Part shown: piece after piece, positions 9,592-19,049 of the stretch
Layout: the number at the start of each line of letters is the position of its first letter
Position numbering within the stretch: position 1 is the first letter of the stretch
Origin: JAAYZX01 sp040770645
GTDB lineage: Bacteria; Actinomycetota; Thermoleophilia; RBG-16-64-13
Length of the DNA: 37,687 bases
Direction of reading: 5' to 3'
Assembly: GCA_040770645.1 (NCBI GenBank)
Contig: JAXGIS010000015.1
Span: forward strand, 1-37,687
Notes under the pieces: generated by a model
What the model was told of the DNA's origin: nothing
Database searches by the model: none
The model's input: only the letters and a program-made list of their open reading frames with translations
Position numbers and translations under genes: made by a program

Positions 9592-10122
9592 TCAGGCAGA
9601 GTAACCGGCGGCGCGGAAGGCCTCCCTCACGCTCGCGAGCGGACCACCCACATAGAACGTGAGCTTCTCTCGTGTGGTATGGATGATCAGCTTGTCCTCG
9701 GTGCGCGTGCCGCTATCGTCCGCTATCCCCTTTTTGAGTTTGACCTTCTTCACATCGGCTCGGGGAATGGCGAAGTTGTCCACCTCTTCCACCAAGATGT
9801 ATTCGGGAGCCATCTGCCAGTAACGCTGCTGATACCCGGACACAGCCTGCGCCTGTGCCATGTAGCGGCCGATAAGTCCTTTGCCCTCTTGCTTGGCGGC
9901 ATCGCGCGCCTGATACAACAGTTGCTTCATCCGCTCATTGGACATGCCGGCGAAAATGATGCGCTGATCGGTCAAGACCAAAGCGCAGGCCTTCTGCTTG
10001 AGACCCAAGAAGCCCGATGCACGACGGAGCCCCCCAACTACCGCGAGGATCTGTTCACGATGGGATGAAGAGGCATACGTGGGGGCGGCGTACGATGGGG
10101 GGTTGTACGATGCTTCGCTCAT
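9592..10122 (-). CDS. PH-like domain protein of unknown function
   Basis: A 176-residue soluble protein. A Pro/Ser/Tyr-rich N-terminal tail (about 25 residues) precedes a strand motif CALVLTDQRIIFAG, which is the usual beginning of bacterial PH-like domains. The C-terminus has KLIIHTTREKLTFYVGG, also in keeping with a PH-like beta barrel. The middle is helical (RMKQLLYQARDAAKQEG). Such proteins are common in Actinomycetota and are poorly characterised. The ATG at 10122 follows AAGGAG at good spacing, which rules out the longer frame to 10356. Confidence 0.65.
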   Translation of the reverse strand: MSEASYNPPSYAAPTYASSSHREQILAVVGGLRRASGFLGLKQKACALVLTDQRIIFAGMSNERMKQLLYQARDAAKQEGKGLIGRYMAQAQAVSGYQQRYWQMAPEYILVEEVDNFAIPRADVKKVKLKKGIADDSGTRTEDKLIIHTTREKLTFYVGGPLASVREAFRAAGYSA

Positions 10123-10364
10123 GCGACTCTCCTTGTGGCACGAGGGACTCCAGAGACGACGCCGACAGGCAAATTCGGCGCCAATGCTAACACGCCACCA
10201 CGTCATCCTATCGCCGACAGATTCAGCTACGAACCGGGCCGGGCCTGGCCGCACCGGTATCCCCGCCACGAGGTGCCGGTGCTGATCAAAGAGAACGGCA
10301 CTATCCTGGCCATGAGGTAGACTCACTTGGGCGCACACACACCACGCCCTCGGCATTGACTACC

Positions 10365-10859
10365 ATGAGTGCACTGCTAACAGTCAGACAAGTTCTGGCG
10401 GCGCAATCGCAGCTGCCGCAGCTAAGCCTCGAAGTGGCAAACGATCTCTTCCAGTCGACCTGGCTGGCAAGCCACGTCCGCCTTGTTGAGTTGATGGCGG
10501 ACACAGGCGTGGATCTGCCACTCTTCCTGGCGTACGCGCTCACAAGAAATCCGGCTGATGATTTCCGGGTGGAGGAATGGCTGCCCAACACCGAGTTCCG
10601 AGCCGTCGCCCCTGATGACTTGGACCGGCTGATCGCGCAGGCCTTGTCAGACATGCACGAGGAGGAGACGCGGTCCAATGACGTGCTGGCGGATGCGCTG
10701 ATCCGCCTTTCCACGAATGGCGCCCAGTCCATTCACGAAATAGCGGCCAAGCCGGACTATCGGCGGCCCTACTCTCCATACGAATACGGCCCCACCTACC
10801 AGACGTTCTGGATAGACGCAGGACGCTTCTATTTCCTGGAGGTTCACCACGAGTCCTAA
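10365..10859 (+). CDS. Hypothetical protein
   Basis: A 164-residue soluble, acidic protein with no domain recognised. It is mostly helical in appearance (LSLEVANDLFQSTWLASHV, DDLDRLIAQALSDMHEEE) and ends with an aromatic strand-like segment (YQTFWIDAGRFYFLEVHHES). Composition is natural and the frame is intact, so it is probably real. The ATG at 10365 is preferred over a TTG three codons earlier; no Shine-Dalgarno is visible. It is divergent from the PH-like gene and convergent with the CAP-SLH gene. Confidence 0.5.
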   Translation: MSALLTVRQVLAAQSQLPQLSLEVANDLFQSTWLASHVRLVELMADTGVDLPLFLAYALTRNPADDFRVEEWLPNTEFRAVAPDDLDRLIAQALSDMHEEETRSNDVLADALIRLSTNGAQSIHEIAAKPDYRRPYSPYEYGPTYQTFWIDAGRFYFLEVHHES

Positions 10860-10985
10860 ATTACGACGCGCGGGCAACCACCCGCAGCCACGTCTTTCAC
10901 GACGCCGGGCCCGCCGGAACTAAGGCGCGCGTTGCCTGGCCATGGAAGCGGCCGGGCGAACCCCACCCCGTCGCTTCCCGATCCC

Positions 10986-12323
10986 CTACTTCATAAGCAC
11001 CAGCAGCACTGAGATCACTTTGGCCACCTGAGCGCGGCTGGCGAGTTCATGCGGGCCGAACACGCCGGGGGCCACGCCGCTGAATAAGCCGTTGAAGCAG
11101 GCAACCCTAACGGCCTCTGCCGCGTAGGCAGGAACATCACTGAACCCCGGGGAGTAGTCCACGGGCGGTCGACGCAACACGTCACCGCCGGCTCTAACCA
11201 CCATGAGGGCGAACTGAGCCCTGGTCACATCGTCATATGGTTTGAAGCGCCCGTCGCCGACTCCCTGCACGATTCCGAGCGCAGCAGCTTCTTCAACGTA
11301 GTCGTATGGGTAGGCCAAGCCGTCACAGGGGACATCCGAGAAGGTGGGGGACCCTCGGACTTCCAAAGCCTCCGTATGCCCGCCCACGGCCAGAACCAGG
11401 GATTTCGCCACCTGAGCGCGCTTGACCTCATCTTCGGGTCTGAACGAGCCATCCTGGAATCCGGTCATGATGCCGCACGCCGCCACGTTACATATGGCCT
11501 CGAACGCGAAGTGCGTAGCCGGCACATCAATGAACGGCGACGCCGGCAAAGTGGTGGGAGTTGATGTGGTGGTGGTCTGCGGTGGTTTCACCGTCGTGGT
11601 GGGACGCACCGTGGTGGTAGTCACCGTAGTGGTGGGATGTGTGGTTGTGGTGGGAGTCACCGTCGTGGTGGTGGTGTTTGGGGGAAGCGTAGTGGTGGTA
11701 TTGGTGGAGGAACCGTTCAGCCAGTGGGCCGTGTTATCGATGTAGTCCCCGAAATCCGCCGACCAATAATATTCAAATCGAGATCCGGTCACGCAGACAC
11801 GAGCCACGCCCACCACGCGGAAAGAAGCGCCCAGCATCACCGCATTGTGCGACGGAGAATTCTTCCAAGCCTGAAATACGGCGGACGCAGAGGCGAGGGG
11901 TGTGCCCACGGCTATGATCTCGCCCATGGCCCCGCCCTGCGTGTAGCCGTTGTGGCGCATACGATCCCAGGGGGCCGAACCGGGTTTGAACCAATCGGAG
12001 GCCTCAGTCGTGTGACTGAAGAAGTCGTACTTGGCCTCGTCGCTGCCGTGCTTGGCGCACGTGTCGGAGAGGATGTCGCTGACCATGACGGGCTGTAACC
12101 CGTAGGCTTGGCGATGTGCATTGAGAAGAGCGACAAACTCGGCTTCCGCCGCAGAGTAGCTGTACGCGAGCGCCGTACCCGCCCACGCGAGTGCCATTGC
12201 AGCGGTGGCCAAGAGAAGCCCTAGAACTAGGCGAGGCAGTGCAGACACCTTCAACGGTCTGCCGTGAATAGTCGGCCCCCTCCCTCGGGCAGTCAACCCG
12301 GCCGGTTCGCTCCGATTCACCAT
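10986..12323 (-). CDS. Secreted CAP-domain protein with SLH repeats
   Basis: A 445-residue exported protein. A signal-like hydrophobic stretch (LVLGLLLATAAMALAWAGTALA) is followed by a CAP/SCP-like domain: FVALLNAHRQAYGL, the ligand His and Glu in CAKHGSDEA and GEII, and SPSHNAVML. Then comes a Thr-rich linker of about 60 residues (TTTT repeats with Pro and Val), and three S-layer-homology repeats starting PFIDVPATHF, TFSDVPCDGL and GFSDVPAYAA, each with the RAQ element (KRAQVAK, TRAQFAL, SRAQVAK). SLH repeats bind cell-wall polymers, so the CAP head would be displayed on the surface. The ATG at 12323 is the best start but has only a weak Shine-Dalgarno; a GTG near 12250, close to the signal core, is possible. 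Confidence 0.85.
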   Translation of the reverse strand: MVNRSEPAGLTARGRGPTIHGRPLKVSALPRLVLGLLLATAAMALAWAGTALAYSYSAAEAEFVALLNAHRQAYGLQPVMVSDILSDTCAKHGSDEAKYDFFSHTTEASDWFKPGSAPWDRMRHNGYTQGGAMGEIIAVGTPLASASAVFQAWKNSPSHNAVMLGASFRVVGVARVCVTGSRFEYYWSADFGDYIDNTAHWLNGSSTNTTTTLPPNTTTTTVTPTTTTHPTTTVTTTTVRPTTTVKPPQTTTTSTPTTLPASPFIDVPATHFAFEAICNVAACGIMTGFQDGSFRPEDEVKRAQVAKSLVLAVGGHTEALEVRGSPTFSDVPCDGLAYPYDYVEEAAALGIVQGVGDGRFKPYDDVTRAQFALMVVRAGGDVLRRPPVDYSPGFSDVPAYAAEAVRVACFNGLFSGVAPGVFGPHELASRAQVAKVISVLLVLMK

Positions 12324-12617
12324 ACCAGGCACTTCGACCTTTGTCGACCGTATTCCTGCCTGCCGATGCAACCGTGTTGTGCGCCGCACTACTTCCTGCC
12401 ACCACCGCGCGCTGCGTGTCTCGGGCATCGAGGCATCGCCTCGCTCCCCCACGGCCCCCGACTCAGGGCCGTGCGCCGCGAAACCTCCCAACGGTCATCA
12501 GCTGTGCGTAGAGCGTGCCCGAGACGGGTAACCCGCTAGTGTGTACCGAGCCGGGACGGCCCGGGACAGAGTCCGCGGACGAGCCCGCCCGTGGAAAACC
12601 GTGTAAGGAGGACCGCC

Positions 12618-12925
12618 GTGAAAGACATACACCAGCTGTTCACCGATTTCAAAGCCGAGTTCCCAGACATCCATGAGAAGAACGAAACGCTGGGACAGTT
12701 CATACGAGAGTGCGGGACCGCTCGACGCCAAGACGCGCTGGCTCATAAAGATCGGCATCTCCGGAGCCGCCGGACACCTCCGAGCTCTGGTGACCCACGT
12801 CAACGCAGCACGCGAGGCCGGCGCTACGGGAGGAGGAGATCGCTCACGCGCTTCTCCTTTTGATCCCCACATGTGGTTTCCCAACCTTCATGGCAGCCTA
12901 TGGAGCTTGGAAAGAACAGGCGTGA
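12618..12925 (+). pseudogene. Carboxymuconolactone decarboxylase family protein, two frame breaks
   Basis: Starts at GTG 12618 with a strong AAGGAGG at 12605-12611. Reading across frames gives a complete ~100-residue family member: KDIHQLFTDFKAEFPDIHEK, then AGPLDAKTRWLIKIGIS, HLRALVTHVNAAREAGAT, and EEIAHALLLLIPTCGFPT up to a TGA at 12923. The family includes AhpD-like alkylhydroperoxidases and CMD; this member lacks the AhpD CxxC, so its activity is open. Breaks lie near 12704 (one extra base or two missing) and near 12834 (one extra G in ACGGGAG). Each segment keeps normal coding character, so sequence error or very recent decay is likely. Confidence 0.7.
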
Positions 12926-13143
12926 GCCCCACCTAGCGGCCACCTAGGCCGAACACCGACCCGGCAACCACTCTCGACCACCGGCGCCGGGACCCTCCAC
13001 CCACCGGCGCCGGATCCCCTAGGGCGCTGACTGCCCACCCAGGGAGCACCGCCACCGGGATTCTTCCGCTTCTCCACGCCACCCTGCCGCACCCGCTGCC
13101 CGGCTGCGCTACAGCCGCAGCCGGGCAACATCGTGCAACAGCC
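12926..13143. other. Intergenic stretch with repeat and hairpin
   Basis: No gene is seen. CCACCGGCGCCGG occurs twice, at 12978-12990 and 13001-13013. A perfect 11-bp hairpin follows at 13098-13126, listed separately. The remainder is GC-rich spacer upstream of the tetR promoter. Confidence 0.5.
13098..13126 (+). terminator. Perfect 11-bp GC hairpin
   Basis: GCCCGGCTGCG (13098-13108) pairs exactly with CGCAGCCGGGC (13116-13126) around a 7-base loop. No T-tract follows. It lies between the CMD-family gene and the tetR promoter, so it most likely ends upstream transcription. Confidence 0.45.
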
Positions 13144-13144
13144 C

Positions 13145-13173
13145 TTGACGGTGGGAGGTCGTGGGTTTACTAT
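13145..13173 (+). promoter_or_regulatory. Sigma-70-type promoter for tetR-MMPL
   Basis: TTGACG (13145-13150) and TACTAT (13168-13173) are separated by exactly 17 bases. The predicted start lies near 13180. An AAAC-N7-GTTT half-palindrome (13177-13191) covers that point and could be an operator for the regulator encoded downstream; the operator is weak evidence. Confidence 0.6.
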
Positions 13174-13238
13174 TCCAAACAGTGTTCGTTTTATCGTCTC
13201 GCGTTCATCTACTACAACACCATTCGTGAGGCATAACA

Positions 13239-13901
13239 ATGTTCGCTGACAATGACGAAGTAACCGACAACACAGACCCCATCTCCGCCGACGCTCCAGG
13301 GGCACGCAGGCGCGAACGACAGCGCCAGGCGGTGCGGCGAGAACTACTCCAGGTGGCTCGAGAGCTCATGCTCGAGGTGGGGCCGGACAACGTAACGCTG
13401 CGTGAGGTGGCCCGCCGAGCCGACTTCAGCCCCGCTGCCATCTACACCTACTTCGCCAACCGCGACGCCATCATCCTGGCCCTGATGGAGGATTCGTTTC
13501 GCCGCTTAGATGAGTACGTGCGTCGAGTACCGCGGAATTCGTCGCCCGATCGACGAGTGATCGAGTTCTGTCTGGCCTACATGGATTTTGGGCGTGAGAA
13601 TCCGGCCGACCTACGCAGCATCCTGGCTGCCAACTCCCTCGACCTGCCTGAGGGGGTGGACCCCTCGCTGGGCCTGGAGGCCGCCAGGCTTATCGGAGAG
13701 ACGTTCCGAGAGGGCATGCAGCAAGGGGTTTTTCGGGCCCATGAAGGCCTGAGTGCCTCCGAGATGGCCTATCAACTGTGGGCGCTGGTCCACGGCATGA
13801 CCGTCTTGGAGGGCATCGATCTCACCATGGTGAGCGGCGAGATCTCGGCTACCCCCCGACGCATCATTGAGGCATTCGTTGAGGGTTTGAAAGCCAAATA
13901 G
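13239..13901 (+). CDS. TetR-family transcriptional regulator
   Basis: A 220-residue regulator. The N-terminal helix-turn-helix is clear: RRELLQVARELMLEVGPDNVTLREVARRADFSPAAIYTYFANRDAIILALME, with the family hallmark helix AAIYTYFANRDA. The C-terminal ligand domain (FCLAYMDFGRENP, then AYQLWALVHGMTVLEGID) resembles the TetR_C_33-type domain. It probably represses its own operon and the MMPL exporter that begins 63 bases after it, responding to a hydrophobic ligand. A good promoter with a possible operator lies at 13145-13191. Confidence 0.9.
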   Translation: MFADNDEVTDNTDPISADAPGARRRERQRQAVRRELLQVARELMLEVGPDNVTLREVARRADFSPAAIYTYFANRDAIILALMEDSFRRLDEYVRRVPRNSSPDRRVIEFCLAYMDFGRENPADLRSILAANSLDLPEGVDPSLGLEAARLIGETFREGMQQGVFRAHEGLSASEMAYQLWALVHGMTVLEGIDLTMVSGEISATPRRIIEAFVEGLKAK

Positions 13902-13964
13902 AAGGAGCTCACGAGCGGCCACTGAGCCGCCTTTCCACAAGCTGCAGCCACAAAGGAGTCCGTC

Positions 13965-16442
13965 ATGTTTCACGCTATAGGCAGGTTCTCGTATCGCTTC
14001 CGTTGGTTGGTGATCGCGTTCTGGGTCCTGCTGTTCGCGGGAGGGCTGGTAGCCACCCCGTTCCTGGGCAACGTCCTACAGGGCGGGGGTTTCTCGAACG
14101 CCGATTCCTCTTCCGACCGAGCCGCAGCCCTCATCGAAGACAAGCTGGCCCTCGGCCGCAGCAATCTGGTCATCGTCTTCCACAGCGACACACTGGACGT
14201 GAGGAGTAAGGAGTATCAGGCTCTGGAGGCCCAGGCTCTCGCTGGACTGACCCCTGAGACCATCCCGTATCTGACAGATGTACAGACCTACGCATCCACC
14301 GGCGGTGATCAACTCGTCTCCCAGGACGGGAAGAGTTCGGTGGCGGTGCTCAACTTCGACGCCGCCGACGCCGAAGTCCAGACGCACGTGGCGTTGGTGC
14401 GCGATACGGTGACCGCCGGCCTGACATCTGATGCCCTCACCGCATATGTGACCGGCGGACCTGCGGTCGACGCCGACATGTCCGACCTGTCCATGCGCGA
14501 CCTCCGCACCGTGGAGTTGTTCGCCTTGCCCGTGGCCCTCGCCGCGTTGCTCGTGGTCTTCGGCACCCTGGTGGCGGCAGCGTTGCCGGTCTTGGCAGGC
14601 GGAGTGGCGGTTTCGGTCACGCTGGGAATTATCTATCTTCTGGCCAAGACGACGAACATGTCCATCTTCGTCATGAATGTGGCCACCCTCTTGGGGCTGG
14701 CATTGGCAATAGACTACGCCCTGCTGATCGTGGCGCGCTTCCGCGAGGAGTTGGCCGGCGGCGCCACCGTGGGTGATGCGGTGGTGAAGTGCACAGAACG
14801 CGCCGGCCGTTCTGTCTTTTTCAGTGGCTTGGCCGTAGCCATCGGGATTCTGGGGCTCCTGTTCTTCCCCTTCCCGAGCCTGCGCTCCATCGGCACCGGC
14901 GGAGCCATTGTGGCCTTCTTCTCGGTGGCCGTTTCGTTGACTCTCATGCCGGCCATGTTGGGGGTCTTGGGCCCGCGCATCAACGCCGTGCGCGTGGTTC
15001 CCCATCGTCCCGCCCACGAGAGTCGCTTCTGGCGCGGCTGGACTTCATTTCTCACCCGCCGGCCGTGGGTGGTAATGGTGGTGAGCCTGCTGCTCATTCT
15101 CGCTGTGACCGTCCCCGTGCTTCATCTCAAGCTGGACATGCCCTCGGCCACTGCGCTGCCGTCCACCGTTGAGTCACGCGTGGGATACGACATCCTCGAC
15201 CGTGACTTTGATCGTGCCGCCCTCTCCCCCATCTCCGTGCTGGTGACCTGGGAAGGAGGCAGTGCCACGCCGTCTTTGGCCGAGGCCCTGCCGCTGTTCG
15301 AGTTCGGACAGCAACTTGAAGCCACACCGGGCGTCAAGTCCGTCATCAGTCTCTTCACGCTGCCGGGCTTGGATCCCACCGTCATGGCCGGCGCGTGGGA
15401 GCAGCTGCAGGGTCTGATCGGGAACATGGATCTCGGCGCACTCGGTGATGTGGGAACCGCCGGCGGGATCTCCGAGCTCATGGCCAAACTTCCCCCCGGA
15501 GGGTTAGAACTGCCCGGCGGTATGACCATCACCGGCGAGCAACTGGGACAGTTGCTGACGCTGGTGCGCAGTTCCGTGGGCGAGCGAGCCGTGCTCTACC
15601 GAGTGGTGGCCGACGCGGCCCCCACCTCAACCGAGGCACAGGATCTGGCCGGGACACTGGCCGCCATACGGCCCCCCGCGGGTTTCACCGTGCACGTGGC
15701 GGGCGAGGCGGCATCACAGGCCGACTTCTTCGATGGCCTCATCAGCCGGATCCCTTGGGTTATCGCATACGTGTTGGTAGCGACCTACCTGGTGCTGCTT
15801 TCGATGCTCCGCAGCGTGCTGCTGCCCTTCAAGGCCGTACTGGTCAACGCCCTCACCATCCTCATGAGCATCGGTTGCCTGGTGTTCATCTTCCAGGATG
15901 GACGGTTCCAGGGCTTTCTCGACTACACCAGTACCGGCGCCACCGACGCCATCATCCTGGTGGTGATCTTCTGCGCGCTCTTCGGGATCTCCATGGATTA
16001 CGGGGTCTTCTCCTTGACGCGCATGCACGAAGCCTGGCTGGAGAAACGGGATAACCGCGAAGCCATCCGCCACGGCCTGCTGCGAAGCGGCCGAGTCATT
16101 CTGAGTGCCGCCCTGCTGGTGGTGGTGGTCACGGCGGCCTTCGCCTTCACCCGCATCTCCCTCACCAAAGAACTGGGGATCGGCATCGCCTTGGCGATCG
16201 CATTTGATGCGCTGCTACTGAGGATGGCGCTGGTCCCGGCCCTCATGTGCTACCTGGGGCGCGCCAACTGGTGGATGCCCGCATGGCTGGATCGCATCAT
16301 CCCGGATACGGCCACGAGGGCGGCGCCTGGGTGGCGTGGCGGCGGCGCGCGAAACCCGCCCCCGCCCCTCGACCCCGTCCACAAACCCGCAAGGTGGCGG
16401 CACCGTCCGCCGGGGATTCCCGGTAGGGCACAAGATCGCTGA
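13965..16442 (+). CDS. MMPL-family RND transporter
   Basis: An 825-residue RND-superfamily exporter of the MMPL type, with two repeats of one helix, a large extracytoplasmic domain and five further helices. Landmarks: the N-terminal helix FRWLVIAFWVLLFAGGLVATPF; first-half LLGLALAIDYALLIVARFREEL; second-half FGISMDYGVFSLTRMHEAW. These carry the conserved transmembrane DY pairs that relay protons. The extracytoplasmic loop near 15400-15540 is rich in Gly-Leu. AAGGAG lies 7 bases before the ATG. MMPL proteins export lipids, siderophores or drugs. The last ~45 residues are Pro/Arg-rich; one extra G near 16312 would give a tail starting DTGHEGGAW and a stop at 16424, so the C-terminus may be wrong. 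Confidence 0.88.
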   Translation: MFHAIGRFSYRFRWLVIAFWVLLFAGGLVATPFLGNVLQGGGFSNADSSSDRAAALIEDKLALGRSNLVIVFHSDTLDVRSKEYQALEAQALAGLTPETIPYLTDVQTYASTGGDQLVSQDGKSSVAVLNFDAADAEVQTHVALVRDTVTAGLTSDALTAYVTGGPAVDADMSDLSMRDLRTVELFALPVALAALLVVFGTLVAAALPVLAGGVAVSVTLGIIYLLAKTTNMSIFVMNVATLLGLALAIDYALLIVARFREELAGGATVGDAVVKCTERAGRSVFFSGLAVAIGILGLLFFPFPSLRSIGTGGAIVAFFSVAVSLTLMPAMLGVLGPRINAVRVVPHRPAHESRFWRGWTSFLTRRPWVVMVVSLLLILAVTVPVLHLKLDMPSATALPSTVESRVGYDILDRDFDRAALSPISVLVTWEGGSATPSLAEALPLFEFGQQLEATPGVKSVISLFTLPGLDPTVMAGAWEQLQGLIGNMDLGALGDVGTAGGISELMAKLPPGGLELPGGMTITGEQLGQLLTLVRSSVGERAVLYRVVADAAPTSTEAQDLAGTLAAIRPPAGFTVHVAGEAASQADFFDGLISRIPWVIAYVLVATYLVLLSMLRSVLLPFKAVLVNALTILMSIGCLVFIFQDGRFQGFLDYTSTGATDAIILVVIFCALFGISMDYGVFSLTRMHEAWLEKRDNREAIRHGLLRSGRVILSAALLVVVVTAAFAFTRISLTKELGIGIALAIAFDALLLRMALVPALMCYLGRANWWMPAWLDRIIPDTATRAAPGWRGGGARNPPPPLDPVHKPARWRHRPPGIPGRAQDR

Positions 16443-16445
16443 AGC

Positions 16446-16487
16446 GGGAAGCCAACAGGGCCCCAGACGGGGCCCTGTTGGCTTCCC
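16446..16487. terminator. Perfect 19-bp hairpin terminator
   Basis: GGGAAGCCAACAGGGCCCC (16446-16464) pairs base for base with 16469-16487 around the 4-base loop AGAC. It starts 4 bases after the MMPL stop. There is no T tract on either side, but the stem is unusually long and perfect and should isolate the MMPL and flavodiiron transcripts. Confidence 0.75.
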
Positions 16488-16553
16488 CGATCAATCGCTA
16501 CCATGAGGTGGCATCGTCAGGGCGACACTGCAGAAACTCTTGGAGGCACAATC

Positions 16554-17730
16554 ATGAATCATAGAGATGTACGAAGTGGTGTCCGTTGGATGGGAGCAGT
16601 GGACTGGGATCGGCGCCTCTTCGATTCGCTCATCCCGCTGCCCGACGGCACCTCCTATAACGCATACCTGATCGACGGCACGGACAAAGTAGCTCTGCTC
16701 GATACGGTTGACCCACCCATGGTGGACGAACTCCTCGCCCAACTGGCAGACGTGCCGCGCATCGACTACATAGTCTCCCATCACGCGGAGCAGGACCACT
16801 CCGGCTCCATCGGTCATGTGCTTGAGAAGTATCCCGAGGCCAAGGTGGTGGTGACCCCTCGGGCCAAGGATATGCTCATCGATCACCTGGCCATACCCGG
16901 GAAGCCTTCCTGGTGGTGGAGGATGGAGAACAGTTGGCGCTGGAGGCAAAACCCTCACCTTCATCCATACCCCTTGGGTGCACTGGCCGGAGACCATGGT
17001 CACCTACCTGCAGGAAGAGCGCATCCTTTTCAGCTGCGACTTCTTTGGATCGCACATCGCCACTTCTGATCTCTACGTGACCGACGAGGGGCGGGTGAAG
17101 GAGGCGGCCAAGCGCTACTTCGCCGAAATCATGGCCCCCTTCCGGCCTCAGATCGAGAAAAACCTGAAGAAGCTGGAAAGCTATGACATCGAGATGATAG
17201 CCCCCAGCCACGGGCAGATCTATGATCGTCCGGAGTTCATCATCGACCTCTACAAGGAGTGGGTATCGGCTCCTCCCCAGAATCTGGTCGTCATCCCCTA
17301 TGTGTCCATGCACGGCAGCACCGAGAAGATGGTGCAACATCTAGCCGCCGCCCTGGTCGACAAAGGTGTGCGCGTGGAGCTGTTCAATCTGGCCGTCACC
17401 GATATAGGCAAACTGGCCATGGTGTTGCTGGACGCGGCTACGGTGGTAGTGGGAACGTGCACCGTGCTGGTGGGCCCGCACCCACTGGCCGCCTATGCCA
17501 CGCTCCTGGCCAACGCTCTCAAGCCCAAAGCCCGCTTCCTATCCATCGTCGGCTCTTACGGCTGGGGCGGCAAGGCAGTGGAGACACTGGCCGCAATGAT
17601 CCCCAACCTCAAGGTCGAGGTTCTCACTCCCGTTCTCTGCAAGGGCCTACCCCGCGAAGCCGACCTGAAAGCCCTGGATGATCTAGCGGCCACCATCGCT
17701 CAGAAGCATGAGCAGGAGCAATTGGCCTGA
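16554..17730 (+). CDS. Flavodiiron protein (A-type), two frameshifts
   Basis: About 392 residues when repaired. The beta-lactamase-like domain has the diiron ligands in SHHAEQDHSGSIGHV (H-x-E-x-D-H), then FSCDFFGSH and IAPSHGQIY. The C-terminal flavodoxin domain starts VVIPYVSMHGSTEKM, with GSYGWGGKAVE near its end. These enzymes reduce O2 to water or NO to N2O using FMN and a diiron site, and protect anaerobes. TGGAGG lies 7 bases before the ATG at 16554. Two breaks at GGG 16899-16901 and GG 16945-16946 are each repaired by one added G, restoring GEAFLVVEDGEQLALEGKTL. No rubredoxin is attached or adjacent. Confidence 0.82.
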
Positions 17731-19038
17731 GAGGCGACCATTCAACCGAGGGGGGATCGCCGCCGGATTCCCCCTCTCTCCCCCAGAGCGCCCAGGCGGC
17801 GCCGCGACCCGCGCGGCGCGCCTGGCTGGTGCTCACCGTTGGTTCGCTGATTGTGTTCGGGGCCTTGGGTTTGGCCCGTTTTGGTTACGGGATGGTGTTG
17901 CCCTCAATGCAGGCGGCGCTGAACCTGACCAACACCCAGACCGGATTGTTGGCCACAGCCAATCTCCTGGGATACATGGCCATCGGCCATTGCCGGTGCC
18001 ATCGCCTCGCACTATGGCTCCTCGATTGTGGTCACCATCGGCCTCCCTCGTAGCAGCGGCGGGCATGAAGCCTCAGACCGGTGCGGCTTGGCGGCATGGC
18101 TGCGCTTCTCGTGTGGCGCGCAGTCACTGGAGCCGCCAGCGGATGCAGCTCGTCCTACCGTAGGGCCTCCTACCTGCTTGGTTTCAGGCCGTAGCGGTTT
18201 CGCAGTCGGGACGGCCGTTGCGGGTCAATCGTTGGGGATAGGCGGCAGCCGGCCCCTTAGTACCGGCATTCGTGGCCGGCTATGGCAACCAGGGCTGGCG
18301 AATCACCTGGTATGCCTTTGCCAGATGGCTCTGGTAGCGCTGGCTCTGCTGGCGTTCCTCTTCTTCTCACAGACTGCAGGCGGAGCAGCCTCCTCCCTGC
18401 AAGCGGGAGCGGTCAGGCACGGCATGCGTCAGGCGTACCGATCGGGAGCCATGTGGCATCTCCGGTGCCACCTATACAGCCATGGATTCTCCTACATAAT
18501 CTTCATGACTTATTTTACCAAACGTCTAGTGAGCGACATAGGATACACAGAGGCCCACGCCGGCGCCCTTTTCATGGTGATGGGGTGGTGCAGCCTTCTT
18601 TCGGGGGTCTTGTGGGGCGGCATATCCGACAGGATGGGCCGGAAGTGGACATTGGCCGTTGTCTACTGTGCACATTGTGTGGCATTCACCCTGTTTGCCC
18701 TCTGGCCTTCGACGAGTGGCGTCATCCTGGCAACCGTGCTCTTCGGTTTCACCGCCTGGAGCGTTCCCGTGATCATGGCGGCGGCGAGCGACGACGTGCT
18801 GGGACCCCGCCTGTGCCCCGCAGGGCTGGGCTTTATCACCGTGTTCCTCGGTCTGGGGCAGGCGGTGGGACCAAGCGTAGCCGGCGCCTTGGCCGACGCC
18901 GCGGGAGGATTCGCCGTTGCCTTTCTGGTAGCCGCTGCCGCCGCGGCATTGGGAGTTGTGGGCTCGCTGACCCTGAGCACGGCCAGAATCCAAAGTGAAG
19001 CCTGCCAGATCCCCCAAATCGAGTACACCTCCGACTGA
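17730..19038 (+). pseudogene. YbfB/YjiJ-like MFS transporter, many frame breaks
   Basis: Pieces in all three frames line up as one MFS protein: WLVLTVGSLIVFGALGLARF and GMVLPSMQAALNLTNTQTGL, then AIAGAIASHYGSSIVVTIG, LVAAAGM, FAVGTAVAGQSLG, FVAGYGNQGWRITWYAFA, and an intact second half from about 18310 (LLSGVLWGGISDRMGRKW, FTAWSVPVIMAAASDDVLG). The pattern matches the YbfB/YjiJ branch. At least five breaks fall between 17985 and 18310; the 3' half is clean. The start is unclear: ATG 17708 inside the previous gene is in another frame, and no ATG in the main frame precedes 17829. Either decayed or poorly sequenced DNA. Confidence 0.65.
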
Positions 19039-19049
19039 CCTTGTTCCCA

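Noticed and set aside
14076..15017. A 313-codon open frame antisense to the MMPL gene
   Set aside because: Composition (Gln/Gly/His/Arg-rich) is typical of the mirror of a membrane protein; no start signal or known motif. Unlike gdx, it has no hydrophobic helices or family residues.
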